This document shows, one piece after another, positions 18,261 through 26,829 of a DNA stretch of 64,000 bases; position 1 is the stretch's first letter, and each line of letters starts with the position of its first letter. The notes beneath the pieces are model-generated. The model ran no database searches and was not told where the DNA came from. It was given only the letters and a program-made list of their open reading frames with translations. Origin of the DNA: Paenibacillus nasutitermitis (GTDB lineage: Bacteria; Bacillota; Bacilli; Paenibacillales; Paenibacillaceae); assembly GCF_014641075.1 (NCBI RefSeq), contig NZ_BMHP01000003.1, positions 744,001 to 808,000 on the forward strand. The letters are read 5' to 3'. Made by a program: the position numbers and the translations under genes.

Positions 18261-18298
18261 GTCATAAACGTCACATCCGCGAGTATGACAAACGTCAT
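18261..18298 (-). promoter_or_regulatory. Candidate DesR binding region
   Basis: Two related boxes, GTCATAAACGTCAC (18261-18274) and ATGACAAACGTCAT (18285-18298, an inverted repeat ATGAC-N4-GTCAT), lie 24 bp apart and directly abut the -35 region of the des promoter. DesR in Bacillus binds two adjacent sites cooperatively at the des promoter. The assignment rests on position and symmetry; I did not match it to a published consensus. Confidence 0.6.
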
Positions 18299-18408
18299 CC
18301 CCGGGCTTGAATACCCCGTTACAACACCCCTTGCAGAAGAACAACACACCATTGCAGTTGCCCCTTGCCATTCTTCCGTAGAAGGCGTATACTGAAGCCA
18401 TCAACACA

Positions 18409-18426
18409 TTGTGAAATTAATCACAT
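18409..18426 (+). promoter_or_regulatory. Upstream Rex/FNR-like operator of the NADH oxidase gene
   Basis: TTGTGAAATTAATCACAT contains TGTGA-N6-TCACA. It is centred 32 bp (three helical turns) upstream of the second operator. Confidence 0.6.
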
Positions 18427-18435
18427 GTATGTATA

Positions 18436-18464
18436 GTTGTTTGTGAATTAAATCACAATATAAT
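18436..18464 (+). promoter_or_regulatory. NADH oxidase promoter with embedded Rex-like operator
   Basis: A perfect TATAAT (18459-18464) and a weak -35 (GTTGTT, 18436-18441) flank TTGTGAATTAAATCACAA (18441-18458), which fits the Rex pattern TTGTGA-N6-TCACAA and also the FNR pattern TGTGA-N6-TCACA. An operator filling the promoter spacer suggests repression, which favours Rex. GGGGAGGA follows as ribosome binding site, so the leader is only about 14 bases. Confidence 0.65.
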
Positions 18465-18484
18465 CTTCCGGGGAGGACTTTACT

Positions 18485-19813
18485 ATGAAAATCATCGTTA
18501 TTGGCTGTACGCACGCTGGAACTGCCGCTGTTACCCAGATGGCCCGACTCTATCCTGAAGCCAGTATTACGGTTTATGAACGCAATGATAATATATCGTT
18601 TCTATCGTGCGGGATCGCCCTTCACGTCGGCGGCATCGTCAAGGATGCGGAGCAGCTGTTTTATGCGAATCCGGAGCAGCTGGCAGGTCTGGGTGTGGAT
18701 ACACGGATGCGTCATGATGTGCTGGCCGTCGATACAGCCGGCAAAACCGTACGCGTGCAAAATCTGACGACCGGCGAAATACAGGAAGACCGTTACGACA
18801 AGCTGGTCATGACTACCGGCTCGTGGCCGATCATCCCCAAGCTGGATGGAATGGAGCTCGGCAATATTCTGCTCTGCAAAAATTACGCCCATTCGCAGAC
18901 GATCATTGAGAAAGCAGCCCATGCCCGGAAAGTGACGGTTGTCGGCGCCGGTTATATCGGCATTGAGCTGGTGGAAGCTTTTGAACAGCAGGGCAAGGAG
19001 GTTACGCTTATCGACAATACCGACCGCGTGCTTTTCAAGTATTTGGACCGCGAATATACTGCGCTGGTTGAAGAAGAGCTGACTGGCCGCGGAATCCGGC
19101 TCGCGCTTGGCCAAGGTGTCACGGCGTTCACAGGCGAAGCAGGTAAGGTCAGCCGTGTCGTTACAACAGCCGGGGAATATGAAACCGATCTGGTTATTCT
19201 GTGCATCGGCTTCCGTCCCAATACGGAGCTGCTCAAGGGACAGGCGGATATGCTGGGCAATGGCGCGCTTATCGTGGATGAATACATGCGAACAAGCTGC
19301 CTGGATGTGTTTGCGGCGGGAGACAGCTGCGCGATCCATTACAATCCGACAGGCAAGGATGCATATATACCGCTGGCTACCAATGCCGTCCGGATGGGAA
19401 CACTCATTGCCCGGAACCTGATGAGACCAACGGTCAGATATATGGGTACCCAGGGCACTTCGGGCATTAAAATTTATGATTACCATATCGCGTCGACCGG
19501 CATGACCGAACAGGCTGCTCTTGATGCGGGATTGATTGTGAAATCTGTCACAATCAATGATAATTACCGCCCCGAATTTATGCCTACCTTCGAGAAGGTG
19601 CTCCTCAAGGTCGTTTACGAGGAAGTAGGCAGACGGATCGTAGGCGCCCAGATTCTGTCGAAGGCGGACTTGACCCAGGCGATCAACACGCTGTCGGTCT
19701 GTATTCAGAATGAGATGACGATGGATGAGCTGGGCTTTGTCGATTTCTTCTTCCAGCCGCATTACAACAAGCCATGGAATCTGCTTAACCAGGCGGGCTT
19801 GCAGGCGATTTGA
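18485..19813 (+). CDS. nox: NADH oxidase, water-forming / CoA-disulfide reductase family
   Basis: Cytoplasmic FAD-dependent NAD(P)H oxidoreductase of 442 residues, probably reducing O2 to water to regenerate NAD+. It starts with an FAD-binding Rossmann motif (IIVIGCTHAGTAA). The single redox cysteine is Cys42 in FLSCGIAL, the position typical of NOX-2 enzymes. The NADH-binding motif is VTVVGAGYIGIELVE, and the second FAD motif ends VFAAGDSCAI. The C-terminal dimerisation domain (about 330-442) has GTSGIKIYDYHIASTGMTE. CoA-disulfide reductases share this fold and cysteine, so that activity is possible. The two Rex/FNR-like operators in its promoter support a role in NADH/NAD+ balance. It is divergent from des and has its own terminator. 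Confidence 0.9.
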   Translation: MKIIVIGCTHAGTAAVTQMARLYPEASITVYERNDNISFLSCGIALHVGGIVKDAEQLFYANPEQLAGLGVDTRMRHDVLAVDTAGKTVRVQNLTTGEIQEDRYDKLVMTTGSWPIIPKLDGMELGNILLCKNYAHSQTIIEKAAHARKVTVVGAGYIGIELVEAFEQQGKEVTLIDNTDRVLFKYLDREYTALVEEELTGRGIRLALGQGVTAFTGEAGKVSRVVTTAGEYETDLVILCIGFRPNTELLKGQADMLGNGALIVDEYMRTSCLDVFAAGDSCAIHYNPTGKDAYIPLATNAVRMGTLIARNLMRPTVRYMGTQGTSGIKIYDYHIASTGMTEQAALDAGLIVKSVTINDNYRPEFMPTFEKVLLKVVYEEVGRRIVGAQILSKADLTQAINTLSVCIQNEMTMDELGFVDFFFQPHYNKPWNLLNQAGLQAI

Positions 19814-19859
19814 CGGCAAAACTGCCCTTGAAGTGGCTTGACCGGTTCGGGTAAAAAAG

Positions 19860-19909
19860 CAAGAACCGCATACGAGCGGGCTTCACTGGCCCCATGCGGT
19901 TCTTGTTTT
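19860..19909 (+). terminator. Intrinsic terminator of nox
   Basis: CAAGAACCGCAT and ATGCGGTTCTTG form a perfect 12-bp stem, with a 22-base loop, directly followed by TTTT. Confidence 0.85.
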
Positions 19910-20080
19910 ATATGAACCAGGCTTTAATACATGACGAACCAGTAGCAGATTTATTGATTTTCGTACAGATTTTTACAATATTGTGGAACATCTGTTCATT
20001 TGGATTCGTCAAATATAAGCAGGAGTTTAAATTTATAAACATGGGTAGTATTATTTATTTAAATGGAAGAGGGTATTATT

Positions 20081-20570
20081 ATGGGTAAATCATTAAAAAT
20101 TGCAATGTCTTTATTATTGTGTTTGTTTTTCACAATGTATGTTACCCAGGCCTTTGCTAATACTAGTTCAGAAACTGATAATCCTGAATTGATAGCTGAT
20201 AAGTACTTTCAGGCCTATGTTTCAAAAGATATTGAAGGTATGATGCGGTATTCTAGAGATCTTAATTAATTTGGACGAAACAAGCCGTAAAAAGGGTTAT
20301 AAGGAAAATGCCAAAAGTGATACTGTTATTGAGTATAAAATGGTTAAGCTTGTTAGAACTAGCGAGAACCAAGCGGTGGTATCCATACAATTTACTTATT
20401 CTGATCTAGGTGTTATCCCTGAGATTCCTTATTCTGTAATTAAAGAGAACGATGACTGGAAGGTCTTACTAAAACCAATTGAGATTAATCTAAATAAGGA
20501 TTCGGGTCACTATGGCGAAATAAAAGAAGGTATTCCAGTATACGAGCTTCAAAAACATCTCATAAAATAA
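20081..20570 (+). pseudogene. Small secreted NTF2-like protein gene with a frameshift
   Basis: Two consecutive reading frames make up one protein. The first (ATG at 20081, AGAGGG 7 bases upstream) encodes a signal peptide (KIAMSLLLCLFFTMYVTQAFA) and the start of an NTF2/DUF4878-like domain (ELIADKYFQAYVSKDIEGMMRYSRD), then stops at 20269. The second, shifted by one base, continues with DETSRKKGY...VIEYKMVKLVRTSENQAVVSIQF and a conserved-type ending (VIKENDDWKVLLKP). A one-base indel near 20255-20268 would restore a single protein of about 160 residues. The A+T content is clearly higher than in the neighbours, which suggests recent acquisition. A sequencing error cannot be excluded. The function is unknown. 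Confidence 0.7.
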
Positions 20571-21072
20571 AAAAGAAGGGTAGTTTAAACGTTTAAACCA
20601 CCCCTTTCTACAACAAATAAAATCGAGTTGCACACAGGCGTCCAGATTCTGCTTGTGCGTGGCGACCTGTTTCAGCCTCCTGAAATTTTTCAGTGTCAAC
20701 CGTCTGAGAAAATGTCATCATTGAAACGGCTGAGGCTGCTCACCAGAGCGCCACGGCATAGCTGTTGTGCTGAGAATACATGACGCCTTGGAAATCGCTC
20801 TTGCTTGCGGTAAGCTTGATCTGGTTTTGTTGCTTCGTGGTTTTCCACGGGTGCAGCTCGGCTGGTTTGCGTGGCGAATGTCCCGAAACAACATGCGGAG
20901 GAGAGCCACTCGCAATGCACAGACCTTGGCAGAATATGCTGGCAAACGCAAGAGAAGCTGTCCCTTAAGGCGTGAGCCCATAGGGGACAGCTTCTTCTTG
21001 TTTGCTCCCATAATGGAGCTCGGACGTTGAGCAGCCCTCATCAGAACCGTCCCGCGTCCGGCTGCCCAGTCA
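20571..21072. other. Non-coding gap with two hairpins
   Basis: No gene could be supported in this 500-bp stretch. GGGT-A-GTTTAAAC meets GTTTAAAC-C-ACCC at 20578-20603, an immediate palindrome after the pseudogene that probably acts as terminator. AGAAGCTGTCCC (20953-20964) pairs with GGGACAGCTTCT (20984-20995), a 12-bp stem about 80 bp past the end of the SLH gene, and probably a bidirectional terminator. Short open frames between them overlap on both strands and resemble nothing I recognise. Confidence 0.6.
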
Positions 21073-24000
21073 TCAGATCAGGCCTGCTTGCTTGAGCAGA
21101 CGCTGCACGATGGCGGCCGTCTCCGCCCGGGTTACCTGATCGAGCGGACGGACTGTCCCACCGCTGCCGCCAATCACCCCGAAACGGATGTTAAGCGCCG
21201 CTGCGGACTTAGCCCAACCGCCGAATTGGCCGGCATCCTTGAAGGCCGTCAGCAGATCGTCCCGCTGGGCAGACGTGATAGCTGTATCCATATCCGCAAT
21301 GTCCATCGCTTTGGCTGCAATAACCATCGCTTCCTGTCTTGTAATGCTGTGGTTCGGACGGAACGTCCCGTCCGGATATCCCTGCAGCAATCCGAAGGAA
21401 GCAGCAACGGCTACCGCATTATGGAACCAGTCGCTGCTGCGCACATCGCTGAAGGATGGCGGCTGCTTGGCATTATGGAGGCCCAGCCCCCTCACCATAA
21501 TGGCAGCAAACTCAGCTCTCGTAATCGCCTCGTCCGGCACATACTGATTGTTCGTGCCACCGCTCAGCACGAGCCGCGCAGCCATATCCTCAATGCTCGC
21601 CTGCGCCCAATGCTTCGCAATGTCTTCGAAGGTCTTCACATTGTAAACAACCGAGTAGACACTATTGGTCAAACTGTTGATAACCGCATAATATTTGCCG
21701 TCCAATTGCATCACCTTCGTCGGCACATGCAAGAGATTTCCATCAGCGAGAACAACAACGCCTGTCGTAATCTTGCCGGGATCAACACCTTCCGGAATGG
21801 CAATCATTCGCTCGACATAAGCGTTGAACATGTCCACCTTCACTTCCCGACCTTGATAGACTGCCGTAATGCTGAAGTCCACCGCCGGGGCGATCATCTG
21901 AAGCTGCTGGCCTTCCTGCGGAAGGAACATCACATCCTGATCCGGCACATTGGCAATGGTGACCAGAATGACAATATCGCTCAGGTCGATATCCGCACCA
22001 AACTGCGACGATAGAGCAGAGACATTAATTTGGCTCGCAGGAATCGTGTATACGACATGCTCCGACTCGATTCTCAATACCGCTTTGCTGGATTCCATCG
22101 CTTTCACCGTCTGCGCATCCAGCTCGCCAATTACGGTATCCGAGCCGTTATGCACAGGTATGGATACGACCGCGCCTGTAGTATTTGCCAGTCTGCCGCT
22201 AAGCTTCTTCCCGTCAATCGATACGGTCGTTCTCTTCTTGCCGCCTGTCTGATCAACCTTGGCGGTCGCCGTCTGGTCCTGAAGTTCGCCCTCATTCACC
22301 TTGATGGCGAAGCCCTCGTCCTGGGAGCTTGCCGATGCAGGCGGTGTGTAAGGAGGATACACAGGCGCTGCAGTCGAAATATCGGCATCCGCGACCGCCA
22401 CGTCCGCCCACTCCACGATACGTCCCTGGTTGTCCACCGCGACCACATAGATGTGCTGGCCGCTGGTCACGACAATATCAGCATTCAGGTTCAGCGGCAA
22501 GGTATAGCCCAGATCATGCGCATCCGCCCCAACCACCGGCTGCGTATATTGACCCGCTGCGCCGGTTGCATATCTCAGGATCGGGTCGCCGCTTACTCCC
22601 GTCAGCTTCGTCGTTCCTGACGCGCCCCCCGGCGCCCAGGTCAAGCTGCTGATCTGCGGAGCCAGCTCCGGCTGCTGATTCGATCCTAGATTAATCTCGG
22701 CATCCGCGATCGCCACGTCCGCCCACTCTATAATGCCTCCCCGGCTGTCCACCGACACCACATAGATATGCTGGCCGCTTGTCACGGCAATGTCAACGTT
22801 TAGGTCCCTCAGTTTCACGTAGCCCAAATCACGCGCATCCGCTCCTACTACCGGCTGCGTATATTGTCCCGCTGCGCCGACCGCATATCTCAGGAGCGGG
22901 TCGCCGCTCACTCCCGTCAGCTTCGTCGTGCCTGCCGCGCTTCCCGGCGCCCAGGTCAAGCCGCTGATCTGCGGAGCCAGCTCTGGCTGCTGATTCGATC
23001 CAGGATTAATCTCGGCATCCGCGATCGCCGCGTCCGCCCACTCCACGATATGCCCCAGGCTGTCCACCGCCACCACATAGATATGCTGGCCGCTGACCAC
23101 GGCAATATCCGCATCCAGGTCCAGGGATAGCGTATAGCCCAGATCGGCCGCATCCGCTCCAACCACCGGCTGCGTATATTGTCCCGCTGCGCCGACCGCA
23201 TATCTCAGGATCGGGTCGCCGTTTACTCCCGTCAGCTTTGTCGTTCCTGCCGTGCCCCCCGGCGCCCAGATCAAGCCGCCGATCTGCGGAGCCAGCTCCG
23301 GCTGCGAAGGTTCGCCCAACGTCAACTCCAGCACAGCCTCGTAACCGGGCATGTTATATAAGAGATCCAAATTCGACGCCAGCGAATCGGAATTCGTTTT
23401 CGTCCCTTGCAGAATTAGCGTCACCGAGTCCCGCCCTTGGTCCGCACTCTCCAACACCGGAAAAGTCACGTCATATGTATTCCATGACGGCGGCGTATTA
23501 ATGTAGAACTTGGGAGTCGACAGATTCGCCGGCTGTGGCGACACCACAGGTGTTCCGCTTCCTGCATTATACGGCTGCCAGTCCGGATCTCCATCATAAA
23601 TGGTAATCGTTGCGTCATTTGCACCCGAGGATACTTGCTTCTTAGGCACATACGCCTTTAACTGCGCCGAAACGATAGGCGCGTCCACAGCTGGCAGATC
23701 GAATTTCAATACTGCTTCCGCCGTGCTTCGGGGCTGATATCCGCCGATGTCGTAGTTCGTCAACGTTCCCACCCACAGAGGATTCGCATCACATGTTTCA
23801 AACGCTTCCTGCGAATTTGCTGTCCAGAGGTAGGAGCATCCTTCAGTCAAGACCGCATTGATGACGCCTGCTTTTACGCTCGCCTCATTGGAGTAGCCGC
23901 TTTCCCCTATGTCGTTGCTCGCTGTAACCGCATAATAATACGTGCTTCCGTTCGTAAGGCCGGTTGCTGTATAACTGCTTGACCCACTTACAGTTGCAAC

Positions 24001-25359
24001 AGGCGTGGGATCATAAACCCCTGACTCGGATCCCTGGTAGATCTTATAATCCAACCCGCTGCCGCCGTTATCCCAACTCAGCGTTGCCTTTTGGTTTCCG
24101 GAGGAAACCGTCAGCCCCGTCGGAGCGGCAGGTGCGCCAGGGAATTCCTGGTAAGAGGAAGAGCGGACCTTATTGCTGTCCGACCACAGAAGATGCAAAG
24201 CATCCGAGGCAACGGCCAGGGAAGATGGCTGTCCATTGGAAGTGCCTAGTAATGCATCGTCTGTTGCTGTCCAGCTGGCGCCGTCGAATTTATAGACACG
24301 GATCTTATTCGTGATGGGTGAAGACGACTGCAGCCATGATAGAAACAGCTGGTCATTGTATACAGCCAGCTGAGGCTGGGCTGCATTGCCGGACGTATCC
24401 AGGGTACCGTTTCCGACCTGGCTCCATGCGCTGCCGTCATAGCTCTTGATAAGGAAGGTCGCCGTATTGCCATCCCGCCACACCGCATACAGCAATCCGT
24501 TATATGCCTGTATTGCGGGACTTACCATCGGTTTAGACGGGTCACTCAATCCTGTAGCCCCAGAGACATTCGTCCACGAAGAAGTGCCCGACTTCTGGAA
24601 CACTGAAATATAATTGAGAGAAGGACTTGACAAGGTGGATTCGCTCCATGTGAGATAGAGTTTATCCTGATAGACAGTGAATTGCAGTTGGTTTGTAAAC
24701 CCACCGGGAACCAAGGTCAAATCGGAGGCATCCGTCGTCCAACTATTGCCGTCAAATTTCTTAATCTGTACTTTTTTGTCCGTGCCTCCGTTGTTGTTCC
24801 CTAGCCACGCTGCGTACAGATCGTCCTTATAGACCGCAAGAACAGGAGACTGGTTGTTGGCACTGCTCCCGCTTCCGTTCAGCGAAACACCGCCATCCGC
24901 CGTTTCCCACTGGCTGCCATCGAACTTTTTGACTCTGATGACTTTCTTATTGCCTGCCGTTACCTCTTCCCAGATGGCGTAGAGATAGCCTTCATATGCA
25001 GCCAGTGCCGGACCATTTGCATCCTGATTCAAGGACACATTGAGACCGTTTCCGTCATTTGCCGGAACCCAGTTCTCTCCGTCGAGCTTTTTGACCCTGA
25101 TTATCTTTTTAGGATCAAACATATCGCCATTACTTTCCGCCCATATGGCGTATAGCTCATTGTTCCATACAGCCGTCTTGGGGGCAGCTGCAGACCGGCT
25201 CGGATTCATATTAAGCCCGTCTGCCGTGGAAGTAAGCTTCCACGCCGCCTGCTGCGTGTCTGCTTGTGCCGCTGGCAGCTGAACAATGCACCAAAACATT
25301 AATAAACTGAGTGCCCCGGCAGTAATTTTCCGCGTAAGTTGTCGAACGATGACTGACAT
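21073..25359 (-). CDS. Secreted SLH surface protein with beta-propeller, FnIII, DNRLRE and three 105-residue repeats
   Basis: Cell-wall-anchored protein of 1428 residues. ATG at 25359 follows GAGGTG, and the N-terminus is a signal peptide (RKITAGALSLLMFWCIVQLP, cleaved near AQA-DTQ). Residues about 40-400 hold seven or eight repeats (LYAIWEE..IRVKKFDGSQW) typical of a beta-propeller. A fibronectin type III domain follows (PAAPTGLTVSSGNQKATLSW), then a DNRLRE domain (about 520-680, AEAVLKFDLPAV). Three nearly identical 105-residue repeats occupy about 683-996 (PELAPQI..LTWAPG..), encoded by 315-bp direct repeats at 22370-23310. A beta-rich domain (about 1020-1230) and three SLH motifs (about 1244-1428: FEDIAKHW, FSDVRSSDWF, FKDAGQFGGW) end the protein. 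SLH motifs bind pyruvylated secondary cell-wall polymer. The ligand of the exposed part is unknown. Confidence 0.92.
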   Translation of the reverse strand: MSVIVRQLTRKITAGALSLLMFWCIVQLPAAQADTQQAAWKLTSTADGLNMNPSRSAAAPKTAVWNNELYAIWAESNGDMFDPKKIIRVKKLDGENWVPANDGNGLNVSLNQDANGPALAAYEGYLYAIWEEVTAGNKKVIRVKKFDGSQWETADGGVSLNGSGSSANNQSPVLAVYKDDLYAAWLGNNNGGTDKKVQIKKFDGNSWTTDASDLTLVPGGFTNQLQFTVYQDKLYLTWSESTLSSPSLNYISVFQKSGTSSWTNVSGATGLSDPSKPMVSPAIQAYNGLLYAVWRDGNTATFLIKSYDGSAWSQVGNGTLDTSGNAAQPQLAVYNDQLFLSWLQSSSPITNKIRVYKFDGASWTATDDALLGTSNGQPSSLAVASDALHLLWSDSNKVRSSSYQEFPGAPAAPTGLTVSSGNQKATLSWDNGGSGLDYKIYQGSESGVYDPTPVATVSGSSSYTATGLTNGSTYYYAVTASNDIGESGYSNEASVKAGVINAVLTEGCSYLWTANSQEAFETCDANPLWVGTLTNYDIGGYQPRSTAEAVLKFDLPAVDAPIVSAQLKAYVPKKQVSSGANDATITIYDGDPDWQPYNAGSGTPVVSPQPANLSTPKFYINTPPSWNTYDVTFPVLESADQGRDSVTLILQGTKTNSDSLASNLDLLYNMPGYEAVLELTLGEPSQPELAPQIGGLIWAPGGTAGTTKLTGVNGDPILRYAVGAAGQYTQPVVGADAADLGYTLSLDLDADIAVVSGQHIYVVAVDSLGHIVEWADAAIADAEINPGSNQQPELAPQISGLTWAPGSAAGTTKLTGVSGDPLLRYAVGAAGQYTQPVVGADARDLGYVKLRDLNVDIAVTSGQHIYVVSVDSRGGIIEWADVAIADAEINLGSNQQPELAPQISSLTWAPGGASGTTKLTGVSGDPILRYATGAAGQYTQPVVGADAHDLGYTLPLNLNADIVVTSGQHIYVVAVDNQGRIVEWADVAVADADISTAAPVYPPYTPPASASSQDEGFAIKVNEGELQDQTATAKVDQTGGKKRTTVSIDGKKLSGRLANTTGAVVSIPVHNGSDTVIGELDAQTVKAMESSKAVLRIESEHVVYTIPASQINVSALSSQFGADIDLSDIVILVTIANVPDQDVMFLPQEGQQLQMIAPAVDFSITAVYQGREVKVDMFNAYVERMIAIPEGVDPGKITTGVVVLADGNLLHVPTKVMQLDGKYYAVINSLTNSVYSVVYNVKTFEDIAKHWAQASIEDMAARLVLSGGTNNQYVPDEAITRAEFAAIMVRGLGLHNAKQPPSFSDVRSSDWFHNAVAVAASFGLLQGYPDGTFRPNHSITRQEAMVIAAKAMDIADMDTAITSAQRDDLLTAFKDAGQFGGWAKSAAALNIRFGVIGGSGGTVRPLDQVTRAETAAIVQRLLKQAGLI
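22370..23310. repeat. Three 315-bp in-frame direct repeats
   Basis: The marker GATCTGCGGAGCCAGCT recurs at 22651, 22966 and 23281, exactly 315 bp apart. Copies differ by scattered, partly synonymous substitutions, so copy number may vary by recombination. Confidence 0.9.
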
Positions 25360-25743
25360 AGCTTGGCTCACCTCTTCTAAGGATTCGCTGTCTATTGCAA
25401 CAGCAGATTGGCCAAGTTTACCAAAAGCCCTATTAACAGTTTCTAAACATTTCCACCATATCGGCAAAATTCGACAGCATCCCCCTGCGTACGGCAGTGG
25501 GTCTGAAGCTTCATTCATCCGCTTCTTCCATTCCCGCGCCAGCCCAGCACCTGCATGGTCTCTCGCGCTACGCCTGCGTGGGAATAGCGCCGGCCCCGCC
25601 AGACAACTACGGAAATGTACCGAACATAAACAATGCCCTCCCGGCTTCCTGTTGGAAGCGAGAGGGCCGAGAAGTTTGTTTATATTATTGGAGCCTGGTG
25701 AAACCTTTTGGAACCACCGCATAGCGCTCAACCATTCAAACCA
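25360..25743. other. Intergenic region between the SLH gene and a dioxygenase gene
   Basis: No gene was found. At 25635-25667 GCCCTC..GCTTCC pairs with GGAAGC..GAGGGC around a TGTT loop. On the minus strand it is followed by ATTGTTT, a likely terminator of the dioxygenase gene that ends at 25744. The remaining sequence is the upstream leader of the SLH gene. Confidence 0.55.
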
Positions 25744-26739
25744 CTAGTCCTTCTTCTGCGCAACCGGCATCATCATGCCGTTATCCATTCCCATCATGGT
25801 CACGCTGTCCGCCGACTCATTCTCCTCCGCCAGGAACACCTCGGTTCCGAAGGCAGGCTCTGCATAGGGTAGATGCGTCCGTCCGCGAGCCAGAATCTGC
25901 CGGTAATTGCCGGAATCTCCTTCGAAACTGTCATGATCCCAGGGCACCCAGGAGCGTGCGTTGCAATAATGGCAGACATAGGATCTGCGGTAGCGGTCCT
26001 CTGTCCTGTTCGGGAATGAGCGGTGAAACAGATGCGAATGGAAGAACAGAACATCCCCAGCCTGCAAGGGCACCGGTATCGCCGGCGGATATTTCGCTAC
26101 CACCCGCGACAGCGTATTCACTTCATCATCGAGATGGCTGACATTTTGGACCGCATTCAAGTCCCCGAAAGCGTCCAGGGCATGAACATTGCCGCCGCCC
26201 ATTCCTTCGGGCGGATATACCGGCTCATGATTGGAGCCGGGCACGACCCACAGGCAGCCGTTCTCCTCATCCGCATCCTCCAAGGCGATCCAGGCACCGA
26301 CCAGCGTATCAGGATGCGTTCTGATGTAGCAGGAATCCTGATGCCAGCCCTGGCCTCCGCGGCCGGGCGGGTTCAAGAACATCATCGACTGAACCGCGTA
26401 GACATCCGGCCCGATCAGCGCTTCCGTCACATCCAGAATACGGGGATTAAGCATGCCCTGCTCCGCCACTGCCTCAAGCCTTGACAGCATATGGACGCGC
26501 GTCAGGTTGGTAAACTCCTCTTTCAGCGGATCCTTGCTTTGCGGGTCGGCCGGTTTGGCTTTCCCGCTGCTGCCAAGCCGCGTTTTCTCCGCTAATTCAT
26601 AAAGCGGATCGATGTCTTCTTTTGATAAAAGCCCTTTTATAATGACATAACCGTCACGATGGTAGTGCCTATATTCATCCACACTGACCAAATAACGGTC
26701 ATTCCGCGGCCGAGACTTCGGTGTATAATATTTTCCCAT
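25744..26739 (-). CDS. Phytanoyl-CoA dioxygenase (PhyH) family protein 1
   Basis: Non-haem Fe(II)/2-oxoglutarate-dependent oxygenase of 331 residues, presumably cytoplasmic. The iron-binding H-x-D is in QGWHQDSCYIRTHP, and the distal His and the 2-oxoglutarate Arg are in FFHSHLFHRSFPNRTEDRYRRSY; CLWVVPGSNHEP lies between. I use the ATG at 26739, 9 bases after GGAGGG, not the ATG twelve codons upstream. Substrates of bacterial PhyH proteins are diverse (ectoine, secondary metabolites, amino acids), so none is proposed. It lies 90 bp downstream of an AraC-type regulator gene on the same strand. A second AraC-PhyH pair is at 34.4-36.2 kb, which suggests a recurrent regulator-enzyme cassette. Confidence 0.9.
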   Translation of the reverse strand: MGKYYTPKSRPRNDRYLVSVDEYRHYHRDGYVIIKGLLSKEDIDPLYELAEKTRLGSSGKAKPADPQSKDPLKEEFTNLTRVHMLSRLEAVAEQGMLNPRILDVTEALIGPDVYAVQSMMFLNPPGRGGQGWHQDSCYIRTHPDTLVGAWIALEDADEENGCLWVVPGSNHEPVYPPEGMGGGNVHALDAFGDLNAVQNVSHLDDEVNTLSRVVAKYPPAIPVPLQAGDVLFFHSHLFHRSFPNRTEDRYRRSYVCHYCNARSWVPWDHDSFEGDSGNYRQILARGRTHLPYAEPAFGTEVFLAEENESADSVTMMGMDNGMMMPVAQKKD

Positions 26740-26789
26740 CGGTTGGATCCCTCCATTTAGCTGGTTTATCCCCATTGTGCACGAAACGG

Positions 26790-26801
26790 GAGAACGTTCT
26801 C
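26790..26801. promoter_or_regulatory. Perfect palindrome upstream of PhyH 1
   Basis: GAGAACGTTCTC is a 12-bp perfect palindrome in the 90-bp gap between the AraC gene and PhyH 1. On the minus strand it overlaps a possible promoter (TTGAGA, 18 bp, CACAAT). It is a candidate operator. Confidence 0.4.
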
Positions 26802-26829
26802 AATGGAACAATCCGACAAAACGATGTGT

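Noticed and set aside
18436..18464. FNR as the sole regulator of nox
   Set aside because: The sequence fits FNR, but the inner site fills the promoter spacer, which blocks rather than activates. Rex is the better reading, though not proven.
18602..19819. Long minus-strand open frame opposite nox
   Set aside because: The plus strand encodes an intact NADH oxidase with all motifs; the antisense frame is an effect of codon bias.
20696..21041. Overlapping short open frames between the pseudogene and the SLH gene
   Set aside because: Frames on both strands overlap, lack ribosome binding sites and show no similarity I recognise; the region also contains a terminator-like hairpin.
22370..23310. 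Direct repeats as a CRISPR array
   Set aside because: The 315-bp units are contiguous, in frame and protein-coding, without short repeat and spacer structure. The same holds for the 240-bp units at 52910-54352.
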